DNA from: Cavia porcellus
Taxonomy: Eukaryota > Chordata > Mammalia > Rodentia > Caviidae
Reading direction: 5' to 3'
Assembly (NCBI RefSeq): GCF_034190915.1
Contig: NW_026947500.1
Location: 22,876,501 to 22,940,500 of the forward strand
Length of the DNA stretch: 64,000 nucleotides
The first letter of the stretch is position 1; the number at the start of each line of letters is the position of its first letter. Made by a program: the position numbers and the translations under genes. The notes beneath the pieces were generated by a model that did not search any database, was not told where the DNA came from, and was given only the letters and a program-made list of their open reading frames with translations. Below, in pieces: positions 37,481 through 49,000 of this stretch.

Positions 37481-37975
37481 GAATACTTGGCCAGGTAGAC
37501 ATGAAGCCCGTCCACTCCTGTAGCTTGCAGGCGGCCGGCCTCATTTCAGACTCGCCATAGTTCACCGTCCTACCTTGTCATCAGGAACCGAAAATGCCAT
37601 CAACCATAAAAGCTATGTCAAGGGAATGCTTCATCCTAGCACAGTCCGGGCTTCTAGCCTAGGGGACAATCTGGGGACTGGCCCAGAGCTGCTAATCACT
37701 GAATCCCATCCCTCCCAACTCCATGCTGTCCTGCCTGTATTTTAGGAACCTCAGATTCCAAGGGCAAATTCACAGGGTCAAAAGAGAGAATTTATCTAAT
37801 ATGCTCCACCTTCTCTGCCCCACCTGGGGCAAAATCAACAGTTGCAACGCCCAGTCTTCCTGGAGGGCCCTGGTAGCACAGTTAGCTATGAAGGAGCTTC
37901 CTGAGCCCAGCCCTGCGGGAGGGGGGTATGGGGGAGGGGAGGGGAGGGGAACCTAAATTACATTTTTTTAAAAAA
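37481..37975. other. Unique sequence ending in a G-rich run
   Basis: No gene recognised. A (GGGGA)n-like run at about 37918-37951 could form a G-quadruplex. Confidence 0.5.
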
Positions 37976-38088
37976 TTGTTTGACACGAAGTCTCATTATG
38001 TAGTCTAGGCTGGCCTCAAACTCGCAGCAATTCTCCTGCCTCAGCCTCCTAAGTGCTGGGATTACACGCATTCGCCACCAAGTCTAAA
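37976..38088 (-). mobile_element. B1 SINE
   Basis: Antisense short form, well preserved. Confidence 0.85.
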
Positions 38089-38107
38089 CAACAATAAGGA
38101 TTTCTCT

Positions 38108-38460
38108 GGGCTGGGGGTTTAGCTCAGCAGTGGAAGTGCCTGCTTGGTAAACGCAAGGCCATGTGTTCAACTCCCAGTATCCCCCCCCAAAAAAGAAAGA
38201 AAAATTTCTCTTAAAAAATATATAGTGGCTGGGGGCTGAGGATTTAGCTCAGCGGCATAAGCGCCTGCCTTGCAAGTAGGCAGTCGTGAGTTCGATCCCT
38301 GGTACCGATAAAAACGAAAAAGACAAAAAAAAGTAAAAAGTATACAGTGGCTGGATATAGTGCTAATACTAGTAATTTCAGCTAGGTAGGAGGCTGAAGC
38401 AAGAGGATTGCAAATTCCAGAACTGCCTGGGGAGTTTAGCAAGACCCTCTCTCAAAATAA
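38108..38460 (+). mobile_element. ID, ID and B1
   Basis: Old ID 38108-38204; young ID 38234-38330 with 'atagtggctgg' / 'acagtggctgg' flanks; diverged B1 38348-38460. Confidence 0.85.
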
Positions 38461-38827
38461 TTTTTATAAACGACAGACAACAGGAAACAGGGAGACAGAC
38501 TTTGCAGATAGCAAAGGGACCCAGGAATACAGGGGAAAAGGAGAGAGGGGAGGGGGAAATAAAAAAAGACTAAAACGTAAAGTGTGTATGTATCAACTCT
38601 CCCTGATGAATGTATTTATTATGTATTGCAAACGCGCCAAAAGAATATTAAGGGTTGAGGGTACAGGTTTGCCTTCCATGGACAGGTCACTCAGGCGCCT
38701 TTGCCTAGCATCTTGAGAAGACCTGGGTTCAATCTCCAGGATCAAAGTGAAGATCAAAAAAAGTACTATTATCGTTATAGACTAGTTCACAACTCGTCTC
38801 TTGTTTCTTATTCTCCTCTGCTTCCAG

Positions 38828-39011
38828 ATGATCCTAAAATACTGTGTCTGGTCTGTGTGGGCTCTGTGTCAGCCATTTTGGGTCTTCTCAACACAAGTCT
38901 CCAGCGGGGTCTCTGGGTCACACAGTTGAGGTTCGTCCTAGCATGCGGCATGCTCCTGTGTCACAGCAGCTGCACTCTGGTCTTGGGGATCTCATATTGC
39001 AGCGTCCTTAG
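38828..39011 (+). other. Exon-like segment upstream of SPINDOC
   Basis: Preceded by the pyrimidine tract cttattctcctctgcttccag and followed by gtaagacc, so both splice signals look strong. The 184-nt segment is not a recognised repeat. One frame is open throughout and reads as hydrophobic (ILCLVCVGSVSAILGLL...). I cannot tell whether it is a real exon of an upstream or alternative SPINDOC transcript. Confidence 0.35.
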
Positions 39012-39058
39012 GTAAGACCATACAATCACTGGACTTAGGTTTAAAAAAACAGAAATCA

Positions 39059-39240
39059 TGGTCGGGTTTGGTGGCACATACTGTGATCCCAGCATCCTGG
39101 AAAGCTGAGGCAGGAGTATCACAAATTCCAGCCCAGCCTGAGTAATGTAGCGAGACTCTGTCTCAAAATTTTAAAAAGGGGGTGAGGCTGGGGATTTAGT
39201 TCAGTGTGCTCTAAATTCAATCTCCAGTACCCAAAACCAA
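39059..39240 (+). mobile_element. B1-then-ID composite
   Basis: B1 part 39059-39178, shortened ID part 39183-39240. It is the last SINE before the SPINDOC CpG island. Confidence 0.75.
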
Positions 39241-39939
39241 ACTAAACCACATAGGAAATCATAAGCATCCAAGTAGTTTACCAACACTCACACTCCTAAA
39301 GGTCCCTTTTAAGGATCTTGTCCAGACGTGATTTCAAAGAATGGATGAGCTCCTTAAGGACACACGACGTGACCAAGCTCGCTAAACTGGCACAATGAAA
39401 GAGAATTCTTCCACCATTCTTTTCTAGCCCAGGCGCCTGGGTGACCTGTCCCTGGAAAGGCACAGGTGACTCCGGTCAAAAGCCTGGCACACCCAGAAGC
39501 GCGCTTCGCATCAATTCAGGGGCAGATGCTCAGAGGAAAGCGGGTTGCTGTGCTGCACCGGGAGCAGGGAGCCCCGGCCCACGCGGATTTTTAACTGAGC
39601 CTCGTGGCAGGGCGGGGGGCGCTTGTGATTGGCCGCGGGGGCCGGGGCGGGGCGGGGCCTGGAGGCGGGGCGAAGCCGGGGCGGGGCGGGGCCAGGCGGC
39701 GGGCGCCGACGCAGGGCCTCCGTAAAAGCGAGCGGTGGTGCCGAGCCCCGGATTGAGCCCTCCCCGCCCGGGGTCGCGGCACGCGCGGCCCTGTCTCGCG
39801 CGCCGGCCGGGCGGCGGGCTGTGAGGGGTGGGCCGAAAGCCCCGCGCTGTCCCGGGCGCAGGCGGCTGCTGGCGGCACACCGAGGCCTGCGCGCCGGTCC
39901 TCTAGTGTCCGGTCTCTGTGACCGACCCCCGGCCGAACC

Positions 39940-40066
39940 ATGGCCCTGAGGGCCGAGGGCGCCGCGCTCGACTGCTTCGAGGTGACGCTCAAGTGCGAGG
40001 AAGGCGAGGACGATGACGAGGCCGTGGTGGTGGCCGTCATCCCGCGACCGGAGCCGATGCTCAGAG
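39940..40066 (+). CDS. SPINDOC: SPINDOC exon 1 coding part
   Basis: 42 codons plus one base, acidic in the middle (EEGEDDDEA), ending PRPEPMLR. Donor gtgagg at 40067. I see no upstream in-frame ATG in the CpG island that would compete. Confidence 0.95.
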
Positions 40067-43000
40067 GTGAGGACGCGATGGGGGGACCCTGCTTCCGCCT
40101 GGCGGCCGGGTCTCGGCCTGTACCTTCTCCTGCTGGCCGCGGCGCCCCCTGCTGCGCGCCCCGCCGCCCCTCGCCCCTTACCTCTCACCCCTCACCCTTC
40201 ACTCCTCCCGCGCGGGCTTGGGGCTTGGGGCTTGGGGCCTGGCGCTCTCGCCCCTCCCCCTCCGCTCGGAACCTCCAGGCTTCGGAATCCCCCTCCCTCG
40301 CCCACCCCGCCCGCCCCGCGTCTGGAGACTTCCATCCACGCCCCGCGCGCTCCGGATCTTCCGGCGCCCTAGCGCCCCCACGCCCGGGCTCAGTTCTTGA
40401 GGCCGCATCCCCACGGAGCTGGGAGTCAGTGGCCGTCGCCTCCTTCCCGCGCGGCCCAGTTGTGCCATAAGCTGAGGGGCGGCGAGGCCTCTAGGCCCGA
40501 GTCGGGGCGCGGCGACTGGGTGCCAGAAGTGGTCCCTCAGGGAGGAGGCCGGCGCCCTCGCTGCCCCTAGGGACATTTTGAGAGCCCCCCCCCCCACTAC
40601 CCAAAGCGTGAGGCCTTTTTCCGCGCAACTCCGTCCCCCCCCCCCCCCGCCCCAGCCGCAGGCTTTTCTAAGCCACAGGTGTGAAGGTTCTAGACTGCGC
40701 AATGAATGAAGGGGATGCAGCACTTTGTGTAGGGAAAAAGCAGTGCTGAAGGGGAGAGGATGCCGTAAGCCACCAAAAGGAGCTTAGTTAGCTACGGGAG
40801 GGGACTTGAGGAGCGCTCTGGGAGCTCTGGTTCTCCCCTCCCCCTCTTTTTCTCCCTTCCCTGTCCCTTCACTGATTTCTTTAGTCCTTAGGAGCTTGCA
40901 AACCTTAACCAAAACAAAGAGCTACCTTTGTGAAAGAATCATGGAAATGCAAATAGTATCGGCACTTTTCAATGTCCCCTTTCCTTAGGGGATTGCGTTC
41001 AGAAGAAGTTGAGAGCAAGGCCATTTGTTGTACTTTGTTGGAATGTAATGATGTGTCCTGCACGGCATAATCTTTTTTGGAGTCAGAAGAAGTATAGGAT
41101 TAGTGAGGCAAATAAAGGCTGCATCCCTCAGAGCATTCAGTCCTACTGGCACGCTATTTTCCCGCTTGTGCTCACATTTGTGGAGTGCTTGCTTTGCTTC
41201 TGTCAAAGGCTGGCTCAGTTAACCCACTCAACATCCCTGCAAGGGGGTCCACGTTCCCTCTCAGGGAGGAAATAGAAGTCTGGAGAAGTTCATTCATTCA
41301 ACCAGTGTTTATTGCTACTGACCACTTAACTGTTTGCCAGGCATTGTCTTAGGCTAGGGATGGTGACCATAGTAAATCACCAGAGGAGGAACTGCCCTTG
41401 TCAAACATATGTGCCCCAATCCCAGACAGACAGGTAGATAAATTTGGTGTGTCAGATAAGTGTTTCAAACAACATTTACAGTGGGATTAGGAAAAGGAAG
41501 GGGTGGTTAGGAAAAAAACAGCTGTGGAGATAGCTAGAGAAAGAACACTACAGATAGAGTAGCAAGTGCAAAAGTCCTAAGGTACTAGCTTCTGAGGCAG
41601 TTTGGGATATGAAAGAAAGGATGAATTCCCAGTTTTGATCTGACCAAGTGAAAGGAAGCTCTTCCTGTGTTGAGATTGAGAAGGCTAAGTGTAGGCTTCT
41701 TTTATGGCAGGTTGGGAGTTAAGGTTTGAATAAGTTGGATTTTAGTTAAAGTTGAGATGTCTTTTATAGGGTTCAAGTAGCAAGGCAGATAAGCAGTTGA
41801 GTTCACTGGTGTAGGTTTCATGAAGGTGCTACTGCAGATGTGGATATGAGGGTTGTCAGTAGGCTGTCAAGGGGATGATGTTTACAGAGGCAGGGAGTTG
41901 ACAGAAAGGGTCTGAGCACTCTTAAGTACTCCAGTGTTTACAGGTTGGTGATTGAGTTGGTCTCCCTTTACACAATATTCTGTGCCAGTGTCCACCAGTT
42001 AATGTTCCTGATGCTAGGGATTTAGATGCAAAATATCAAAAATCTTGTGCCGTGCTAGGAGTATAACTCGGTGGTAGTGCGTCATCCAGCCTACACAAAA
42101 CTCTTGGTTTAATCCCTAGCATTGAAGAAAAAGATTACATGTTATTGTCAGGCTTATAAGGGAATAGATTTAATACAGGGTTCATAATTTATAGGACTAT
42201 TTTATAATATTCCAAAAGTCAAATGCAGAAGGCTGGGTGTGGTGTACATGCTGTAATCTTAGCACTTGGAAGGCTGAAGCAGGAAGATCATCTGTGAATT
42301 CAAGACCAATCTGGGCTACAAAGTGAGCTAAAGGCCAGGCTGAACTGCATCATTAAAAAAAAAAAGCGCAGGAGATCTGTTCATGCACTAGAGACCTGAA
42401 AAATCCAGCTGAGGACCTGGGTCCCATAGCAGCATCCTGTACAAGGTCAGTTGGAGGCCTATAGCCCCCGACAATGTCTCATGCAAGTCTCTATCAAGGA
42501 TCTGCACTGAGAAGGCCCAAATGCCAGGGGTAAAGCTAGAAAGTCTGTGACTCTGGGGAGAGGGCTCCTTGGCATCAGGCGAAGGGATCTGCACTGGAGC
42601 CAGGAGGTGATGCTCAGGGTAAGGACCAGAGCTCCTCTGAAAAGAACTGCAGCCATCCTCAGTGACAATAACGACTTGAGCTCCTCCAGCCTCCAACAGT
42701 AACAGCTGAATTCATCAGGAAAAACAATGTGACAAGCTTCTCCAGGAGAATCAACAGCACATCATCTCCTCTCCAGCTCTTTTACCCTGTTAGCAACAAT
42801 CCTCAGGTGGTTCCATGCACAGAACCACACCGCTACAGTTCAGTTGGGTGTTGTAAGTTGACCATTAGTTAATCCACCACATATGCTATTGTGAAACATG
42901 CAATGTAAAGGGGACATGGCGGCCTCAGAAGCACAAAGGTTGTACTGTGGAGGAAAGCCCAAAGGTAGGAATTGAGATGCTCAGGCCAGGGAGATTGCAG

Positions 43001-46000
43001 TCTCCTTCAGGGTGGCAAGAAGGTGGTTCTTCAACAGTGACTTGGAGGAAGCAAAGGAGCCATGCAAATGTCTGAGAAGCCATGAATCACATGGATAATT
43101 GAGAAAGAACCTCAGGGAAATAAAAGAAGGAAAATCTGGGGCAGAGCTCACTGGTAGAGTACTTGAGTATGTGAAGCCCTGAGTTCTAGCCACAGCTCTG
43201 CAAAGGAAAAAAAAAATGAACCAAAGAAAGTTAGGTGCTTTGGATGCCAAATGATGAAAATCAGGACAGGAAAAAAGAAGAAAGTAATGACAAATGAAAC
43301 TGAATTGCTCAAAGGGTTTACCATTGGTAACTTCCAAGAAAGTGGAGTGGTGAGGAAGAAGGCCCATTGGGGCAGATAAACTATGGTCCGGGGACCAGGA
43401 GACAAGTACAACCCTGCTGGAACGCATCATCTGAGTCCAAGCCAAGGTTCAGGTCCATTCCACATTCAACCTCTTCTACACAACCTCTCCCCATCATGCT
43501 TCTGTTTTGTCCACCCTTTGGTCGTGGGAGAAGTACTGCCACAAGGGGTCATGGGCATTTTGCTGAATCCCTGAGCTTCAGATGATAACAGGTCTGACCT
43601 TTGCCAAGCTGAAAGGGATTTCTGCCCCGTCTGCGCTTATAACTCACATATACATAGGGAGGAGTGACACACAGCTGCATTGCAACAAGACCTTCCTTGC
43701 AAATGCTCTGGGACTGACATGGAAAGAATTACTATAGCTGTGTGCCAGGTCCTGTAGGGGAGGTCAGATGATAGAGTTTGGCCAGTATGCACACCTGTAA
43801 TCTTAGCACTCAGGAGCCTAAGGCAGGGGGATCACCTTGAGTTTTTTTTTTGTACGGGGGATTGAACTTACAACTTCATGCTTGCCTGGCAGGCACTTAT
43901 GCCACTAAGCTAAATCCCCAGCTCGAAGCACATAGTCTTGTGGGAAACGTGAAGTCCTTTTTTTTTTTTTTTTTTCCCCTTTTTATCGGTAACGGGGATC
44001 AAACTCACGATTGCCTGCTTGCAAGGCAGGCGCTTATGCCGCTGAGCTAAATCCCCAGCCCTTAAACCTGAAGTCCTAATGACTTGAGAACACACAGAGG
44101 CAAGAGTAAGATGTGTACAGAATGGCTCATTCTTGGATCCTGTGCAGTCTAAGTGTCATCAGCAGGGGTATTAACAGTACCCCTCTTGCTCTGCAGTGAC
44201 CCAACAGGAGAAGACCCCTCTTCCTCGGCCCAGCCTGTTGGAGGCAGGTAGTGATGGCTGTGAGGAGCCCAAACAGCAGATGTCTTGGGAGCAGGAGTTC
44301 CTGGTGGGGAATAGCCCCGGAGGCAGTGGGCGGGCCCTGTGCATGGTGTGTGGGGCCGAGATCCGTTCTCCCTCTGCGGACACTGCTCGCACACACATCC
44401 TGGAACAGCATCCCCACACCCTGGACCTGAGCCCCTCAGAGAAAAGCAACATCCTGGAGGCCTGGAGTGAGGGGGCAGCCCTTCTGCAAGACATCCATGC
44501 TGAACAGCCGTCTCCATTGGCTTCAGGTAATCAGGTGGGGTAGAGTTGGGCAGAGGGAGAAACGGCTGGTGGGAGCCCTGGCAGCTCAGCAGGCTTTTGC
44601 CCTCTCAGAGTCAGGCTGCAATGTTGAGCCAGACCCCAGCTCCAACCCAGGCCCTGCAGGGATGCCAGCAGAGATCGTGGTCCTGCTAGACTCGGAGGAC
44701 AACCCGTCCCTTCCTAAAAGGATCCGGCCCAGGGGACTTCGCCCCCTTGAGCTTCCTGGTCAGTCAACAAGGGGGGAGGGTGGGAGGGATGGGGACAGGG
44801 TGAAACATAGGCTCTGTTCTGGATTGCTGCTGGGAGGGTATTCTTGGGAATCTAGTGGTGACTTCTGAAAGATACAAGATTTCTTCACAGCTGCCCCTGC
44901 CACAGAGCCAGGAAATAAGAAGCCCCGTGGCCAGAGATGGAAAGAACCCCTTGGGGAAGAGCCTGTCAGAAAGAAGAGAGGCAGGCATATGACCAAAAAC
45001 CTGGACCCTGATCCTGACCCTGACCCTGACCCAGGTGAGGGGAGGTCTGACAGAGGGGATAGGCTTTGGTCACAGCACTGCAACAGAATGCCCAGGTCCA
45101 CCGTGAGGATGGAGGGGACCAGGCTAGAGGCACCTGCAGCTCTCCTGAGGCTTGGGGCTCAGGGCTTTGGGTTCCAGTGTTTTCACTCATAGTTTCTTTC
45201 TGTCTGCCTTTTCAGAGCCCCTATCCCCTGACTCATCCACAGAGACGTTTGCAGCACCAGCTGAGGTCCGACATTTCACTGATGGCAGCTTCCCTCCTGG
45301 CTTTGTCCTGCAGCTCTTCTCTCATACCCAACTCAGGGCTGCCGACAGTAAGGACTTTCCTCAAGAGGGCAAAGCAGCAGTGGAAGGCCAGGCCCAAACA
45401 GAAAGCCTGTCTCCAGGTGAGCCTTCCCCAGTGGGAACAGCCAGGAAGAGGTCAGCCTGGCAACTCCCTTGGCTTTGGGCTTCCCAAGGCTGCACTGCAC
45501 TGGAGCCCAGGGTGCTGGTGATTGGTACTCAGGTCCCCAGGGACACGGGCTAAGGGGAGGTGATTAGAATGGGAAAGGCGGGCCAAAGAGCTGAACATTT
45601 CTGAATATCCTTCAGAGATTCTTGGAGTTGGTTGTTACAGTTGTGTAGGCCAGTATGCCCACACCCAGCTCTACAGACAGATGGACTCTGGGGCCTGAGA
45701 TACATCTTTCCCAGGTGTAGCAGGGACCAAGTGATGTAGTACTCAGCAATTCAAACAGTTACCAAAATAGTAAACAGGTCATGCATGGGGCACCTGCATG
45801 GGGACCCAGCTCAGGAAATTGCTAATGATGGCAGCAGGTGGGCAAGTGCTATGTCAGGTTCTCCTGATTGTAAGAGGCTTCCAGAGTCGGATGTGGCAGT
45901 GCATCCCAGCACTCTAGGAGGCTGAGGCAAAAGGATCACAAAGTCAAAACCCAGTCTGCCCATTTAGCAAGATCTTGTCTCAAAAATTAAAAAGGGCTGG

Positions 46001-49000
46001 GAATAGGAATATAATCCAAACCAAAAGCCCTGTGTTCAAACCCTAGTGTCACACACAAAAAAAAAGAGAAAAAGAAATCTATATGTAGTTTATTTGATCC
46101 ATACAAAAATACTTTAACAGGACTGGGGATTCAGCTCAGTGGCATAAGCACCTGCCTGGTAAGCGTGAGGTTATGAGTTCAATCCCTGGTACCAAAAAAA
46201 AAAAAGTCACCTTAACAGTAAAAGAAGTGATTCCTTCTTTCTCATGTTCCTTGTACAAGTTTTCTATCATAGGTATAGCAGATTACAATGAATTTAGTGG
46301 TTTGCTTTTATAGCAAAGGGTCCAAAATAGATCTTTCCAAGCTAAACTCCGTGTATCAGCAGCAGCAGGGCTGTGTTCTTTTCTGGAATCACTAGGGGGA
46401 AATCTGTTTTTTTTCACTTTGCTTGGCTTGTAGAAGCCACCCACGTCCCTTAGCTTGTGGCCTCCCAACATCCTTAGGGTCACCAATGGCCAGGAGAAGT
46501 TCTTGGCTCACCATCTTTGGTCCTGCCACATCTGCTTCCCTGTTCTGTGTTTTAAAGACCCTCGTGGGTATAAGGGCTTACATTCGTACTCAAGACTTTT
46601 TTTTTCTTTTTGAGGTGGTGGGGATTGAACCCAGGGCCTCACCATGCTAGGTAAGCAATTTTCCCATTGACTCCAACTCCAACCCTGTCTCTATTCTTTG
46701 TCAGCAGATTAGCAACCTTAATTCTGTCTGCAGCCTTCATTACCCCTTGTCATGGAGTAAAACATTGCCAGGTTCTAGGGACTGAGACTTCTGAGTGGAC
46801 ATCTCTGAGGATCATTTTTCTGCAACCACAATCATATACCCACAGAATTAAGGAGAGTGGAATGCGTTGCAGAGGCTGAGCCTGCTTCCTCTCCTCTCCT
46901 GTCTTTGCCATGCATAGCTCATACCATTTGGGGCTCAGTAAATACTTTCCGAAGGAAAGGATGACTGTCCGGGAGTGGCCGTTTGTGTCCCAGCTTGTTG
47001 GAAATGTGCAGGTGGAATAGGGGGTCATGAGGTAGCTGATGAAGTGGCTGGAGGCTTCCCAGCAGAGAGCTCTCCAAAAAGTGGTGAACTTTCTCCATGG
47101 GGAGATAGAATGTTACCTGTTGCTGCAGATCCACTTAACAGTAGTGCCTATTAATGATTTGACCCCTTCTGTCTTTTTACAGAGCTCTGTGCGTGTGTGC
47201 ACGTTTGTACACATACACATCGCTCTTTTTTGCTGTGATGGACCCCTTTTTCTCCTCTGACAAGCCTTACCCCGTCTTGTGTATCATTTTTAACTGTCTG
47301 AATGAGTTGTGTTCCTGCACTGCCTCCCTGGGCTATGCTGAGTCCCCCATTCTCCTGGGTCCTCAATGTGGTTGGCCTTGCCACTGTTTAGTAGGTCTAC
47401 TGGTTTCTTTTTTTGTCTTTTTTGGTACCAGGGATCGAACTCATGACTGCCTGCTTGCAAGGCAGGCGCTTATGCCACTGAGCTAAAACCCCAGCCCAGT
47501 CTGCTGGTTTCATATGTGAAGGGAGCCTTGATTTTGAGTCTTGGGGTGGCTGAAACCCCCCATTTGGATGGTGCATACAGAAGAGAATCCCTGGCCAGGG
47601 ATATAGCTCAGCTGCATAAGCGCCTACCTTGCAAGCGCATGGTTGTGAGTTTGATCCCTGGTGCAAAAAAGAAAAGAAAATGACAGAAGAGAATCCCTAA
47701 GATTTTAGGTTTATGTGGGGTGAGTGGACAAAAAAGAGATGGAGATGGTATGTTTCAGTGGTAGCAGGATTTTGGGAGGTTGGAGATGGCCAGGGAACCA
47801 TAGAGGATAGCAGTGTACCAACAAAGTGTCCCTGGAGCCCAGCCTTGAGGGAAGTGCTCTGGGGAATGATACCAAAAAAGCAGCCATTGTCCCCAAGAAA
47901 CTCCATATGTTGATGGGCACCTGTCAGGGTTCCAGGCTGGGAAACTAAGGCAGGAAGATTGTAAATTCAAGCCTTACATAAGCCTAACATGGTTTTGTCT
48001 CCAAAGGAGGGAAATGAGGAATGACATTCAAAGTGAAGGCCCTGGATTCAGTCCTTAGTTCACTAATAAGCAAACAGCAGCTACACATTGATGTAGGAGT
48101 TGGAAAAGGTCACTTTGCTTAGGTTAGCTGAGCTGGTAGCTACAAATGTGTGATGGTGGTAAAGCAGTCTGGGAAAGCTTTCTAGAACTTTCTGGGGACT
48201 TTGCAAGGGGAGCTGGGGGCCAGGAGAGGAAAGTTGGAAGGACCCACTCGCAAGACAAGGAAAAAAAGAGTCTCTTTTTCTAGTATTTGGTTTGGGTAGG
48301 ACCTGGAGATCCAGTTAGGACCCCTTAGCTGGAAACACAGTTCCAGGGAACCTGGGAACAAGCATAGTGAGAAAGCACCTGTGCATGCCAAGTGTGAGCC
48401 TTGCACAGTCTCTGCTTTTGTTCACCCCTGGCTCCTCAGCACCTAGAACAGTGAGTGCCTAGCATAAAGAAAGCTCGCCAAAAAATCATTGGAAAGTTGG
48501 GCAGATGAGTGATGGCTGCCTTTGCCTGTCATTCAGGTGGTGTCAAGTCCAAAGTCTCTGCTTCTAGATGGCTTAGGAAAGGACCAAAGGGAATGGGCCC
48601 TGCCCAGCCTCCACAGGGGAAGCAGCTCTAGAATGCATGCACAACTGCAGTGTAGCAGGAAGCAGGGAGGAAGGTGGGGCTGTTCCATGCCTCCCTGCCA
48701 GAGGGACTCTGCTTGTCCAGAGTCGTCCTGGCATGGTGAGTCATCCTCGCTTGCTTTTAGGTCCTAGTTCTCTGATCTCTACCACATCTTAGGCCTCACA
48801 GCCTTGACTTCCTTACTTCATCCTTGCCACCATAGCATTTAACCAATGCAGGCCTTGAGAAGCCAGCCTCTGTAGTTTATTTGAGCCTCTGCTGCATACC
48901 ACACTTCCTTAATATTCTGTCTCACAAAGGTAAAATACTATATAAGGTTTTAAAATTTCCATCTTGCAGAAGATGAAACAGTTGAGGTACAGTGGTACAT

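Larger units (their letters stand above)
39590..40680 (+). promoter_or_regulatory. SPINDOC: CpG-island promoter of SPINDOC
   Basis: CpG-dense from about 39590 through exon 1 into intron 1. An inverted CCAAT box (ATTGG, 39628-39632) is followed by clustered GC boxes at 39644-39659, 39664-39672 and 39678-39692. No TATA box is seen, so initiation is probably dispersed around 39.70-39.90 kb. Poly-C runs mark the right margin (40589-40600, 40636-40648). Confidence 0.85.

Noticed and set aside
43841..44061. Antisense IDs upstream of SPINDOC exon 2 as an exonised segment
   Set aside because: T-runs could serve as polypyrimidine tracts, but no good acceptor-donor pair in a compatible phase was seen.
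45417..45553. Read-through of SPINDOC exon 5 for 41 codons into intron 5
   Set aside because: The standard gtgagc donor and exact fit to exon 6 explain the gene. The extension resembles no known SPINDOC C-terminus.
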